Origin: an uncultured Amylibacter sp.
GTDB lineage: Bacteria; Pseudomonadota; Alphaproteobacteria; Rhodobacterales; Rhodobacteraceae
Length of the DNA stretch: 64,000 nucleotides
NCBI GenBank assembly: GCA_905181935.1
Contig: CAJIZV010000001.1
Location: forward strand, 1 to 64,000
Direction of reading: 5' to 3'
Shown here: piece after piece, positions 26,546-36,774 of the stretch
How positions within the stretch are numbered: the stretch's first letter is position 1
Layout of the letters: each line of letters starts with the position of its first letter
Position numbers and translations under genes: made by a program
The notes under the pieces: model-generated
What the model was told of the DNA's origin: nothing
The model's input: only the letters and a program-made list of their open reading frames with translations
The model's database searches: none

Positions 26546-27886
26546 TTAAGTTACACTTGTAATTGACTCGGCAACATTCATTACAACTTCGCTTAATAAA
26601 TTAGAATCTTCACATTCGCCCATGACTCTAACCAATGGTTCAGTACCTGATTTTCTAATTAATAAACGCCCACGTTCACCAAGCATAGCTTCACCCTCAC
26701 GAATGGCTTCTTGAACGCTAGTATTTGCTAATGGATCTGTATCAGGAGAAATAAGTATATTTTTAAGTAATTGAGGCATAGGTTCAAAAACATTTATCAA
26801 ATCACTGGCTGACTTCCCGCTATCAACCATAGCATTTAGAAACTGTAACCCAGCCATCAAGCCATCACCAGTAGTCACAAAATCAGTCATAACGATATGG
26901 CCAGACTGTTCACCACCCAAATTATACCCATATTTACGCATGGCTTCGACTACATAGCGATCGCCTACATTTGTTCTAATTAGTTCTATATTATGTTTAT
27001 TCAGATGGCGCTCAAGCCCCATATTAGACATCACAGTTGCAACTAAAGTATTCTTCATCAGAACCCCCCTAGAGGCCCACTGAGTTGCTATCAATCCCAT
27101 AAGCTGGTCACCATCAGCTATCTGTCCTTTTTCGTCGATCAGAATTACCCGGTCAGCGTCACCATCCAAACAAATACCAACATCAGCACCATGCTTCAAT
27201 ACAGCATTAGCCGCCATAATTGGATTAGTTGAGCCACAATCTTTATTAATATTGTAACCATTTGGATTAACTCCAAGAGCTATTACTTCTGCTCCAAGCT
27301 CCCAAAGAACAATTGGTGCAGCTTTGTATGCAGCACCGTTCGCACAATCCACAACAACCTTTAAGCCATCCAACAACTTTTTCTTTGGAAAAGCCGATTT
27401 TGCAAACTCCATGTAGCGGCCTAGAGCATCATCAATACGTTTTGCCATTCCTATACTTTGCGATTGAGCATAACTAATCTCACCATCTAGTAAGGACTCA
27501 ATTTCCATCTCAACTTCATCTGAAAGTTTAAATCCATCAGGTCCGAAGAATTTTATTCCATTATCTAAATATGAATTATGAGACGCAGAAATCATCACCC
27601 CCACATCAGCGCGCATAGAGCGTGTTAAAACTCCAACGGCCGGAGTTGGAACTGGTCCAAGTAAATAAACATCCATACCGGTTGACGTAAACCCTGCGGT
27701 TAAAGCATTTTCAAACATATAGCTTGATCGCCTTGTATCTTTACCAATAATAACACGATGTTCTTTTTTGTCTTGGCGAAAGTATCGGCCTGCAGCGGCG
27801 CCCAAACGCAAAGCAACATCAGGTGTCATTGGGAAAATGTTCGCCTGACCACGAACACCATCTGTTCCAAAATATTTACGCTTCAT
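26546..27886 (-). CDS. glmM: Phosphoglucosamine mutase
   Basis: GlmM makes glucosamine-1-phosphate for UDP-GlcNAc and hence peptidoglycan and LPS. Start 27886 (MKRKYFGTDGVRGQAN) gives 446 residues. A frame from 27910 adds eight residues with no support. The phosphoserine loop is ISASHNSYLDNGIKFFG near residue 100, the metal loop CLDGDADR near 240, the sugar loop GGEQSGHI and the phosphate-binding loop IRKSGTEPLVRVM near the C-terminus. It follows folP by seven bases, the usual folP-glmM coupling. Confidence 0.96.
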   Translation of the reverse strand: MKRKYFGTDGVRGQANIFPMTPDVALRLGAAAGRYFRQDKKEHRVIIGKDTRRSSYMFENALTAGFTSTGMDVYLLGPVPTPAVGVLTRSMRADVGVMISASHNSYLDNGIKFFGPDGFKLSDEVEMEIESLLDGEISYAQSQSIGMAKRIDDALGRYMEFAKSAFPKKKLLDGLKVVVDCANGAAYKAAPIVLWELGAEVIALGVNPNGYNINKDCGSTNPIMAANAVLKHGADVGICLDGDADRVILIDEKGQIADGDQLMGLIATQWASRGVLMKNTLVATVMSNMGLERHLNKHNIELIRTNVGDRYVVEAMRKYGYNLGGEQSGHIVMTDFVTTGDGLMAGLQFLNAMVDSGKSASDLINVFEPMPQLLKNILISPDTDPLANTSVQEAIREGEAMLGERGRLLIRKSGTEPLVRVMGECEDSNLLSEVVMNVAESITSVT

Positions 27887-27893
27887 AAAAAAA

Positions 27894-28883
27894 TTACCCC
27901 ATTGCTTCAAATAGCCGTACAGCCTGCACAGTTTCTTTTACATCATGCACTCTTAACATTTGTACACCTTGTCGCAAGCCTTCTAAGGCAACAGCAATTG
28001 AGCCTCCAACACGATCAGCGGCATCTTGCGCTTTTCCAATTTCACCAATAAATTTTTTGCGTGAAACCCCTAATAGTATGGGACATCCAATTCCATGGAA
28101 TAAAGTTAAACCTTTTATTAGTAACATATTGTGTTCTAAACTTTTACCAAACCCAATACCTGGATCAATTGAAATTTGAGATTTATCAATTCCAGCATGT
28201 ATACAAAGCTCTACTCGAGAAGCCAAATAATCGTAAACATCAAGCAATACGTTATCATATCTAGGATTGTCCTGCATAGTTGTAGGATCACCACTTGCAT
28301 GCATTAAACAGACAGAAGAACCAGTTTCAGCCAAAACATTTAAACTTCGCGGATCAAAACTAAGTGCCGATACATCGTTAAATATTTTTGAACCATTCAA
28401 AAAAGCAGCTCGAGCTACATCAGCTTTACGTGTATCAATAGAAACCAGTGTGGTTTCAGCCAATGCCTTAACAACTGGTACAATCCGATTTAGTTCAGAA
28501 AGCCTGTCTACAAAATCAGCTCCAGGTCTTGTACTTTCTCCACCGATGTCGATGATATTTGCGCCTTCATTCGACATCTCATGACCACGCGCAATGGCTA
28601 CTTCCATTTTTTCGTATAACCCACCATCTGAAAAGCTATCAGGAGTTATATTTAAAACACCCATAACTTGTGTTTTATTCATATTCAATCCTGAAAAATT
28701 AGGCCTAACAGTACTTATGCATTCACGAATTTCAATTGGAATATCTTGTCCTTTGATCCACTTTGAAGCATTTCCGCGTGATAATACTTCTACATCTGTA
28801 AACCAAGCCCCACCTCCTGCAAGCGGGAATGCTTCCTTTGGGCGAATTCGCCCATATGATGCTACTGGCCTATAATATTCCAT
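27894..28883 (-). CDS. folP: Dihydropteroate synthase
   Basis: DHPS joins pterin pyrophosphate to p-aminobenzoate in folate synthesis. At 329 residues it is longer than E. coli FolP because of an N-terminal segment of about 70 residues before NMNKTQVMGVLNITPDSFSDGG. I associate this segment with Rhodobacterales, and its role is unknown. Standard motifs follow: IDIGGESTRPGAD, VSIDTRKADVA, DPGIGFGKS and GVSRKKFIG. It sits between folB and glmM on the same strand with 7- and 28-base gaps. Confidence 0.95.
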   Translation of the reverse strand: MEYYRPVASYGRIRPKEAFPLAGGGAWFTDVEVLSRGNASKWIKGQDIPIEIRECISTVRPNFSGLNMNKTQVMGVLNITPDSFSDGGLYEKMEVAIARGHEMSNEGANIIDIGGESTRPGADFVDRLSELNRIVPVVKALAETTLVSIDTRKADVARAAFLNGSKIFNDVSALSFDPRSLNVLAETGSSVCLMHASGDPTTMQDNPRYDNVLLDVYDYLASRVELCIHAGIDKSQISIDPGIGFGKSLEHNMLLIKGLTLFHGIGCPILLGVSRKKFIGEIGKAQDAADRVGGSIAVALEGLRQGVQMLRVHDVKETVQAVRLFEAMG

Positions 28884-28911
28884 ATCAGCTCCAAATTAAA
28901 TATTATGCGTT

Positions 28912-29835
28912 TTAATTTAGTAAGTTAGGTTGGGAAACTACCCTCATTTTTTCTCTGAATGGCCCAGAACCAAGTACAGTTACATGGTCAGCAGAAAATT
29001 CGCTTGCAAACCATGCGGCTAAATCCAAAGGCTTTGCAGTTGAAGAGGGTTTATTCACAGCATCTAAAACCATTTTTGATGGTGCCCAAACCGACAGCTG
29101 TCCATTTTTCATTGCCCAATCCAATTCAGTGCGTGTTTCGACAACAACACACCGACTATCCTTACCAGCAAGAACCCACGCATTTTGCTCTATAGCTAAC
29201 AATTCAATGCGACGATTTGCTGATGTACTGTCAGACTTGGGTGGAATAGAAAGGGACGCTTCCAAGCAAATAATAGTTGGACTTTTATATTGAGAAATTG
29301 CATCAAGCCAAAGGTTTAATTCTTTTGAATGTATCAAGTTGTTAGGTAAAAATACGACTAAAGGGTTTAAAGTTAATATATTTTGATCAAAATTTTCATC
29401 TGAGGTTATATTTTTTACATCAGTGTGAGTTCTAACAATTTCAACACCTAAACTGCCAGGTATACGGTCCATTTTTTCAATGCGAACAAAAACGCGAAAA
29501 GCTTGAATATTGCTTAAAATTTGAAAAGCAATTCTCTCAGCTAGTGTTTCTAAGAGATTCAAACGCTCTATATGCAATTGATAATCTATTGCTTCTGTAA
29601 TTGTGTCATAAGATAAAATTTGATCTACATCATCAGTCATAGCGGCATCCGTTGGAGACACTTCAACAACAATATTAAACTTAATTCGCTGACGGACCCC
29701 ACGCTCCAATTGAAATGCACCAATTTCGACGTCTTTAGTATAATCACGCACTGCAATACGATCTAATTGTAGTCCATTCTTTTCAGTTTTAGCGCGTGCG
29801 TCCAAATGATCAAATGCAGTAGCAGTTTCATTCAT
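28912..29835 (-). CDS. folB: Dihydroneopterin aldolase domain protein with C-terminal extension
   Basis: The first ~140 of 307 residues form a dihydroneopterin aldolase domain (LDRIAVRDYTKDVEIGAF, then VDQILSYDTITEAID and RLNLLETLAERIAFQIL). This enzyme makes hydroxymethyl-dihydropterin for FolP. The remaining ~165 residues (for example TLNPLVVFLPNNLIHSKELNLWLDA truncated here to PLVVFLPNNL, with CLEASLSIP and VWAPSKMVLDAV) match no domain I know. Position directly before folP supports the folate assignment. The gene symbol applies to the first domain. Confidence 0.82.
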   Translation of the reverse strand: MNETATAFDHLDARAKTEKNGLQLDRIAVRDYTKDVEIGAFQLERGVRQRIKFNIVVEVSPTDAAMTDDVDQILSYDTITEAIDYQLHIERLNLLETLAERIAFQILSNIQAFRVFVRIEKMDRIPGSLGVEIVRTHTDVKNITSDENFDQNILTLNPLVVFLPNNLIHSKELNLWLDAISQYKSPTIICLEASLSIPPKSDSTSANRRIELLAIEQNAWVLAGKDSRCVVVETRTELDWAMKNGQLSVWAPSKMVLDAVNKPSSTAKPLDLAAWFASEFSADHVTVLGSGPFREKMRVVSQPNLLN

Positions 29836-29959
29836 AATAAAAATCGTTTCTATAATTAAATTATCTATTTAAATTTACTATCCGAGAATTCAGTCGAAAG
29901 AAACACTTACAAAATGTTTACTAACTGAAATATAAAGAAAATCATAATATAAGTGTACT

Positions 29960-30670
29960 TTATCCACTATAAAAGTAGTGCTTACCAATCGTAACTGTTT
30001 TACGAAATGATTTAGCCCAACTAGGTTGAACATTATTTGCATGATAAAAAGTAGCACCAGAAGTTAATTCAGGCGCGCGGCGCTCCAAAGCAATTTTTGC
30101 AATTTTTGCAACGAATTCTTTAGCCTCATGCTCCCTGAACACTTCCTTATAACCATCACATTTATAAGAAAATTGGCACTTATGTCTACGATGAGCACCT
30201 TGTGTAATTACTTTACAAACAGAATTAGGGAATTTTAAACTATCGCGACGATTTAAAATAACTTCTGCTACAGCAAATATTCCAGAAACCCCCTCACCTC
30301 GAGCTTCAAAGTATAAAGCTTCAGTCAAGCACTTAAACTCAGGGCCACCAATGGCTTTAGGCAAGCTACTTAATGCTATCCTAGATGGAATCGACTCAAA
30401 TAAGATGGGCTGAGCTATTTTTTGTATTTTAGAAAAATCTTCTTTTTTTAGAGAAATTTGCTCATCAATTGACAAAGCAAAGGCCATTTTAACAGTATTA
30501 TTTTTAGGCTTTAGTATTTCAGAAAAAGTTACCCACCGGCCAGTACGAGAACTTAAAGATTTTGGCTTATAGTACAAACCATCCTTAATTCCATTAATAC
30601 TTTTTGCGATACTTGGAGTACAAACGATAGTACTTAAAGTCAAAATCGCAATAAATACCATTTTCAACAT
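29960..30670 (-). CDS. SleB-like cell wall hydrolase
   Basis: This is a 236-residue secreted protein with a signal peptide (MLKMVFIAILTLSTIV, cleaved near SIA). The C-terminal hydrolase_2 domain carries the catalytic glutamate in TEALYFEARGEGVSG, then AVAEVILNRRDSLKFPNSVC and the pair CQFSYKCDG. The family includes spore cortex lytic enzymes, but in non-sporing alphaproteobacteria it probably trims peptidoglycan. About 175 bases separate it from the ppdK end. No operon partner is evident. Confidence 0.87.
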   Translation of the reverse strand: MLKMVFIAILTLSTIVCTPSIAKSINGIKDGLYYKPKSLSSRTGRWVTFSEILKPKNNTVKMAFALSIDEQISLKKEDFSKIQKIAQPILFESIPSRIALSSLPKAIGGPEFKCLTEALYFEARGEGVSGIFAVAEVILNRRDSLKFPNSVCKVITQGAHRRHKCQFSYKCDGYKEVFREHEAKEFVAKIAKIALERRAPELTSGATFYHANNVQPSWAKSFRKTVTIGKHYFYSG

Positions 30671-30847
30671 AATTCAACTCCGTAATTAGTACTCTATAAC
30701 TTATAAATATATATATTTTTTTGCTTTTAGTTTGCTGCAAGCATTCAGTAAAGTTTTTTATTTTTTAAAAGATATGTGTAAGTAAAATAATAATATTCTT
30801 CTATAATTATAATATTACTACTTAATTAATTTAGGAGCACAGTTTGG

Positions 30848-33424
30848 CTATTTGTTTATTAATTCAGCCTGGGCAGCAGCTAAGCGTGCTATCGGCGTGC
30901 GAAATGGAGAACAAGATACATAGTCAAATCCCGCTTCGTGACAAAATCGAACAGATTCTGGATCACCTCCATGTTCACCACAGAGTCCCAATAGTAAATT
31001 GGGCTTTACCGAACGGCCACGTTCGGCAGCAATTGTTAATAATTCACCAACTCCATGAACATCTAGTGTTAAAAAAGGATCCTCATGAAAGATTTCATTC
31101 CTAACATATTCCCTCATAAATCGCCCTGCATCATCCCGAGATAAACCATAAGTCATTTGAGTAAGGTCATTTGTGCCAAAACTCATAAAATCAACGGTTC
31201 GCGCAATATCATGCGCCCGCAAAGCAGCACGAGGAGTTTCAACCATAACACCTAGTGAATATTCTAATAACATACCTTTTTCAGATTGAACTGCCGACGC
31301 TATTGCATCTACACGAGCTTTAACTAATTCTACTTCACGGTTAGCAGATACAAGTGGAATCATTATTTCTGGATGAACTTTTCGTCCTGTCATATTTTGA
31401 ACCAAGCAGGCTGCTTCAAAAATTGCACGTGCTTGCATTTCATAAATTTCAGGAACAGTAATACCTAAGCGAACTCCACGGGTACCTAACATTGGGTTAA
31501 CTTCTTCTAACTCTTCAACACGCTCAACAACTTTAGATAGTGGTAAGTCCATCGCCTCAGCTAATGCGATGACTTGCTCTCGAGATTTTGGAAGGAACTC
31601 ATGTAGAGGAGGATCTAACAGCCTAATACAGACTGACTGTTCTTCCATCAAAGAAAATATTTCTAAAAAATCTTCGCGTTGCATTGGTAAAAGAAGGTTT
31701 AAAGCATCTTGACGATCTGTAGTTTTATCAGCAAAAATTAGTTCACGCATTACCGTTAACCGATAGGTATCAAAAAACATATGTTCCGTTCTTACTAACC
31801 CAATACCATCAACACCAAAAGTTTGAGCTAATCTCACATCTTGCGGTGTATCTGCGTTACCCCGAACACCCAAAGTGCGTACCTGATCGGCCCAGCCCAT
31901 AAACTTCCTAAAATCAGCACCTAATTCAGGCTCAATCAGCTTTACAGCACCAGATAAAATTTGCCCTGTAGCTCCATCAATAGTAATTAAGTCACCTTCA
32001 ATTAAAGTGTTACCACCTTTTAGGATCAATTTTTTGGCTTTTGGGTCAATATGAATATTGCTAACACCAACTACACATGGGACACCTATCGTACGCGCAA
32101 CGACGGCAGCATGGCTATTAATTCCACCACGTTCAGTTAAAATACCATTTGCAGAATGCATACCACGAATATCATCAGGAGTTGTTTCAACACGCACCAG
32201 TATGGCTGCATCCCCACGCGCTTCAGAGGCAACAGCAGCAGACGCACTAAATACAATTTTGCCGGTTGCAGCTCCTGGACTAGCACCAATACCATCTGCT
32301 ATTTCGACTCTATTGGCTCTGGGATCTATTTGTGGATGAAGAATTTCGTTAAGCATTTGGGGGGCAATAGTCATCAATGCCTGATCAATAGTAATTAAAC
32401 CTTGTGATTGCAATCGCACAACAATCGCTATTGCAGCACGCCCCCTGCGGTCAGCGGGGGTTGCATCAAGTAACCAAACTTTTCCATTTTTTATAGTAAA
32501 TTCAATTTGCATTTCATCAGAGTAAAGCTTTGTCACTTGCGCGGCATATACTTCCAAATTAGCAAAAGCAGATGGACAAACCTCTTGCAAAGAGGGACCT
32601 CGCAGGTCTTTAGCTAAATATTTAGCCCCATTATTTTGTTTAATGGCAGCGCGGCCCTGAGATTGGCTTAAATAACGTCCAAATGCCATCTTATCACCGG
32701 TTATAGGTGACGTAAACTGCGCTACACCAGAACCAGACTCACCGCGTCCAATGCCAAGCACAACTTCCTGAACAATTAGCCCTAAACCCGTATCAACAGG
32801 TGCTCCTCGTGCAGCACGCAAAATCCGAGCACTAGCACTATTCCAAGCCGAAGCCATTGACCGTAAACTTTGCCGTAATTGATCCATAGGATCTTGAGGA
32901 AATATATCACCAGTTTCTTCTTCATATAGACTTAAGGACAATTCGAGTACTTGCCCATAATCTATATTATTTCCGTTCATAGATTGACCTGCCAAAGTAT
33001 CAAAATCTTCCAGATCTAAACGCGCAACTTGAGTTGCAAAATCTTGAACAAACCGAAAGTATAATGCATCAGCGGCAGGCTTACCTAACGTTTTACATAA
33101 CAGGGAATGTGTCTTCCAGTTCATCCCAACATTCAATAATGTTTCAGGTCCACCCCAATCCCGTGAAATAGGACTAGCTCGCAATGACATTAAAATGCCA
33201 GCGTCTAAAATATTACTTATTTGACTAAAATCAGGGAACTCAGACCGTTGAAATTTGTGTACAATTTCACAAGAAAAGGCCCAACCAGAGGGTATTGGTA
33301 GCTTTGAATTAATTAAAGTTACGATTGCAGATGCTCGAGAGCCATAAACTTCTTTTGGAACGTCAGCACCTAAAGTCAATTCAATACACTCGGGGTATGT
33401 TGTTACTCCACCATCCAAAGTCAT
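30848..33424 (-). CDS. ppdK: Pyruvate phosphate dikinase-family enzyme
   Basis: PPDK interconverts pyruvate + ATP + Pi and PEP + AMP + PPi. The chain is 858 residues. The swivelling phosphohistidine domain is in GILTERGGINSHAAVVAR near residue 435. The PEP-binding barrel has GLVRTEHMFF, NPMLGTRGVRLG, FGTNDLTQMTYG and the catalytic cysteine of LLGLCGEHGGDP. The N-terminal nucleotide-binding part is recognisable but begins atypically (MTLDGGVTTYPECIELTLGA), shorter than classical PPDK. I think this is the variant of many Rhodobacterales. Whether it uses Pi is not certain. Confidence 0.85.
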   Translation of the reverse strand: MTLDGGVTTYPECIELTLGADVPKEVYGSRASAIVTLINSKLPIPSGWAFSCEIVHKFQRSEFPDFSQISNILDAGILMSLRASPISRDWGGPETLLNVGMNWKTHSLLCKTLGKPAADALYFRFVQDFATQVARLDLEDFDTLAGQSMNGNNIDYGQVLELSLSLYEEETGDIFPQDPMDQLRQSLRSMASAWNSASARILRAARGAPVDTGLGLIVQEVVLGIGRGESGSGVAQFTSPITGDKMAFGRYLSQSQGRAAIKQNNGAKYLAKDLRGPSLQEVCPSAFANLEVYAAQVTKLYSDEMQIEFTIKNGKVWLLDATPADRRGRAAIAIVVRLQSQGLITIDQALMTIAPQMLNEILHPQIDPRANRVEIADGIGASPGAATGKIVFSASAAVASEARGDAAILVRVETTPDDIRGMHSANGILTERGGINSHAAVVARTIGVPCVVGVSNIHIDPKAKKLILKGGNTLIEGDLITIDGATGQILSGAVKLIEPELGADFRKFMGWADQVRTLGVRGNADTPQDVRLAQTFGVDGIGLVRTEHMFFDTYRLTVMRELIFADKTTDRQDALNLLLPMQREDFLEIFSLMEEQSVCIRLLDPPLHEFLPKSREQVIALAEAMDLPLSKVVERVEELEEVNPMLGTRGVRLGITVPEIYEMQARAIFEAACLVQNMTGRKVHPEIMIPLVSANREVELVKARVDAIASAVQSEKGMLLEYSLGVMVETPRAALRAHDIARTVDFMSFGTNDLTQMTYGLSRDDAGRFMREYVRNEIFHEDPFLTLDVHGVGELLTIAAERGRSVKPNLLLGLCGEHGGDPESVRFCHEAGFDYVSCSPFRTPIARLAAAQAELINK

Positions 33425-33676
33425 TCTCCTTACAAAATAACTCTATGATCAAAAAGCCTTTATGAACAGAGAAAAAACTAAAAATTATAGCATATATAAA
33501 ATAAATTTATTTAATTTTAGATATTTAAATAAACAATCATAAATAATTGGAAAGTGGAAAATTTAGTTAATTTAGACATTAAATCTAAATATATATTTAT
33601 ACTGAAGTAACCTTGATATGTAAAACTATGGTAGACTAAATAGTACAAAATAAATTAAGAAATTAATCATTTTAAA
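33425..33676. other. AT-rich gap between ppdK and glyS
   Basis: About 250 bases, very AT-rich, with no gene, clear terminator or RNA fold that I can recognise. It must contain the ppdK promoter reading leftward and the end of the gly operon. Confidence 0.5.
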
Positions 33677-35899
33677 CTATCCTTCAATAAGTGTGAAATC
33701 CGCTACATTAGCCATTATTGATTTAATACGATTTAATAAACATAACCGATTACGCCTAACAATTTGAAGATCCACATTAATTTGTACAGCTCCAAAAAAT
33801 GTATCAATAGGTTCACGTAGTTTTGCTAATAAAGTCATTGCAACTGTGAAATCATTAGCCAAAATGGCTTTATTAATTTGAAATTCATTTTCATCCAAAA
33901 TTTCAAATAATGCTTTTTCTTCATCAATAGTAGCATATTTTATCTCTGGTGTACCCTCATAGGAAACGCCATCACGTTTTTCTTCTGCAAGCAAAATATT
34001 GTTTGCACGCTTAAAACCTTGCAAGAGATTGTCACCGTCTGCAGAATCACAAAACGTTTGTAAAGCTTGTGCACGATTTGTTAATAGAGAAAAGTTAACG
34101 TTGTTTGGCATAGCCAAACATGCATCAATTATATCATGATTTATATTTTTATCGCGCAGAAAAACTTTTAAGCGATCGTGAAAGAAGGATATCAGACTTT
34201 GTAAAATAATCTTTATATCCAGGGCTTTTAAACTTTTATCTCCAATTAGAGCACTTATATCGCTCACGTGAGCAAAAAGTTGTTCAATTGATAAAGAATC
34301 CAAGTCTAAATATGCTAATTGTGCAATTTCTTCGCTTTTTTCGTCAAATTTATGCTTAACAATTGATATAAAGTTTAAATAGCAGCCATAAGCTAATATG
34401 CGATTAAGAGATTCATCAATATCATTACTTAAAACCAATCTAATGACACCTAATGCAGCTCTGCGAAGTGCATAAGGATCTTTAGAACCAGTCGGTTTTT
34501 CATCAATTACCCAAAAACCCGTAAGCGTATCAATTTTATCTGCGAGGGCTACCGAAACTGAAGTGGGAGCAGTTGGAACATTATCAGTTGGGCCTAAAGG
34601 AGAATAATGCTCTTTAGAGGCAACCCCTACTTCTGCAGGCAAGTGACATTCTGCGGCATAATAACTTCCCATTAATCCTTGCAGTTTAGAAAATTCACCA
34701 ACCATTTCCGATGATAAGTCAACTTTAGATAATTTTGCTGCCTGACGGACTAATTCTATATTAGCATCTATTAGGGGAGCAATTGCTACCGAAAGCATAG
34801 TAATTCGATCAATGCGCTCGGCCTGTGAACCTAGCTTATTATGAAATGTAACTTTTTGAAGTTGATCTATCCACTCGCCCATACCCGTCTTCGCAATACG
34901 TAAGTCATTTTCCCAGAAAAATTTAGCATCGGACAGGCGTGAAAACAAAACTTTTTGGTTGCCTGCTAAAATAGTTGCACCATTATCGGCAGTAGTTTTA
35001 TTGGCAACAGTAATGAATTTTTCGATACGTCCCGTTTTGGGATTTTTTACACTAAAAAATTTCTGATGCTCCTTCATTGAAGTCATTAGGACTTCAGACG
35101 GTAAATCTAAAAATTCATCAGCAATATCACCCATTAAAACAACAGGCCATTCGACTAATCCGGCTACTTCTGCCAATAAATCAAAGTCTTCAACCAACTC
35201 AAGACCTAGTGCAAAAGTCATATTTTTGGCGTCTTCCCAGATATGATCTGCTCGCTCTTGTTGATCCAATACAACGTAAGATTCTTTTAATTTTCTCTGG
35301 TATTGATCAAATGAACTTACAGGAAACCATTTTGGAGCCAAAAAGCGATGTCCCGCAGTAAGATTTGAAGATCGAATACCATCTACATCAAACTTTACAA
35401 CTTCTGTACCATCATCTGCAGACAAAATACACAAAATTGAATGTAACGGACGTACCCAACGCAATTGCCCTTCACCCCAACGCATAGACTTAGTCCATGG
35501 AAAATTGCGAATTGTCGAAGTAACAACTTCAGCTATTATTTCAGTTGCATCACGTCCTTCTTTTTCAATTATTGCAAAGTAAGTTTGTCCTTTTTTTTCA
35601 TCCCTAATTTCCAATTGATTTTTAGTTAATCCAACTCCACGAAGGAACCCATCCAATGCCTTTTCTGGTGCATCAACACGTGGACCCTTACGTTCTTCAC
35701 GAGTACTTAAGCTTTTATTCAACAGTCCATCAATCGTCAAACATAAGCGCCGGGGAGTTGCAAATGTAGCAGCACTTGCATATGTCAAACCAGCTTCGAC
35801 TAATCCATTCGAGATTAATTTCTTTAAATCTTCACAAGCTCGCGTTTGCACACTTGCAGGAATCTCTTCAGAAAATAGTTCGAGTAATAAATCTGACAT
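33677..35899 (-). CDS. glyS: Glycyl-tRNA synthetase beta subunit
   Basis: GlyS is the large subunit of the bacterial alpha2beta2 glycyl-tRNA synthetase, binding tRNA-Gly. Start 35899 ([16 protein letters not shown]) gives 740 residues. A frame from 35920 adds seven residues that lie inside the preceding gene. Typical sequence includes RGPRVDAPEKALDGFLRG-type stretches, MRWGEGQLRWVRPLHSI and KEHQKFFSVKN. The start overlaps the stop of the DUF6446 gene by one base (TAATG), so translation is coupled. Confidence 0.95.
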   Translation of the reverse strand: MSDLLLELFSEEIPASVQTRACEDLKKLISNGLVEAGLTYASAATFATPRRLCLTIDGLLNKSLSTREERKGPRVDAPEKALDGFLRGVGLTKNQLEIRDEKKGQTYFAIIEKEGRDATEIIAEVVTSTIRNFPWTKSMRWGEGQLRWVRPLHSILCILSADDGTEVVKFDVDGIRSSNLTAGHRFLAPKWFPVSSFDQYQRKLKESYVVLDQQERADHIWEDAKNMTFALGLELVEDFDLLAEVAGLVEWPVVLMGDIADEFLDLPSEVLMTSMKEHQKFFSVKNPKTGRIEKFITVANKTTADNGATILAGNQKVLFSRLSDAKFFWENDLRIAKTGMGEWIDQLQKVTFHNKLGSQAERIDRITMLSVAIAPLIDANIELVRQAAKLSKVDLSSEMVGEFSKLQGLMGSYYAAECHLPAEVGVASKEHYSPLGPTDNVPTAPTSVSVALADKIDTLTGFWVIDEKPTGSKDPYALRRAALGVIRLVLSNDIDESLNRILAYGCYLNFISIVKHKFDEKSEEIAQLAYLDLDSLSIEQLFAHVSDISALIGDKSLKALDIKIILQSLISFFHDRLKVFLRDKNINHDIIDACLAMPNNVNFSLLTNRAQALQTFCDSADGDNLLQGFKRANNILLAEEKRDGVSYEGTPEIKYATIDEEKALFEILDENEFQINKAILANDFTVAMTLLAKLREPIDTFFGAVQINVDLQIVRRNRLCLLNRIKSIMANVADFTLIEG

Positions 35900-36774
35900 T
35901 ATTTTGCCCTCTGGTGCCATGCAAAGGCACGTCCATCTGAATAAACAGCAATAATGCGGTCAATTCCATTAATTATATTTTTTTCACTAATAAAACTTAA
36001 AGCCAAACCATTGTTTATATCATTTAATATCTGTTCGTGGTCATAACAATTCATATTTCCAAGCGGTTTTGAAGGTAATGGGTCAAGAGAAGCTTGATAT
36101 TTTTTAGTTAATAATTCGAAATTCAGTAGTGTTTTAAAGCAAGCATAATAAAATTTTGCGTCAGTGGAGAATGCTGAAATAGGCAATCCATCAATTAATA
36201 TTTCTTCTAATTTATCATCAACAATTAGCATTAAATTAATTGTATGTAACGAACTTTTAGGATCACGCATTAAATTTTTTGCCAAAGCATCATCTGGTAC
36301 TGGACATCCTTCTGGCAATGGATCACCTCTAAAATGAGCCTTCCCACATGTGTTAACCTGTCGCCACATAAATGCTTTTCCATCAGGATATTGAGCAATG
36401 AATGTATTGAAACCGAAAGGAATATTTTCATTTGCTAAAATAGCCGAGGCATTTCCTGTTTTTAAATCTGTGTCAATTTTTTTTGCATCAAAACAATCAA
36501 ATGATTTTGGTGCAATTAAAGGTGTTGCAAAATTTCTGAATTCATCTGTTTCTATATAATCCCAATCAACTTTAAAGCATGCACGCATTTTTAATGGAGA
36601 AGTATCTGCATCAATACCCATGTAGTTTTTAATAGGTCTGTTAATGCCAGTAACTGAAATTTCTTTTATGTCAGTTACTCCAACATAGTACGCTTTCTCA
36701 ATAGTATACCATAAGCCAGCGCCCATTCCCAACGCAGCAAATAATAAACTACCAACTAAAGCTGAACCTTTCAT
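35899..36774 (-). CDS. DUF6446 protein with internally duplicated domain
   Basis: This 291-residue protein has one N-terminal membrane helix ([20 protein letters not shown]). DUF6446 proteins of unknown function sit between glyQ and glyS in Rhodobacterales and are usually around 165 residues. Residues ~30-165 form a complete domain ([49 protein letters not shown]). Residues ~205-291 repeat its second half: [52 protein letters not shown]. It starts by ATGA overlap with glyQ and ends by TAATG overlap with glyS. Confidence 0.85.
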   Translation of the reverse strand: MKGSALVGSLLFAALGMGAGLWYTIEKAYYVGVTDIKEISVTGINRPIKNYMGIDADTSPLKMRACFKVDWDYIETDEFRNFATPLIAPKSFDCFDAKKIDTDLKTGNASAILANENIPFGFNTFIAQYPDGKAFMWRQVNTCGKAHFRGDPLPEGCPVPDDALAKNLMRDPKSSLHTINLMLIVDDKLEEILIDGLPISAFSTDAKFYYACFKTLLNFELLTKKYQASLDPLPSKPLGNMNCYDHEQILNDINNGLALSFISEKNIINGIDRIIAVYSDGRAFAWHQRAK

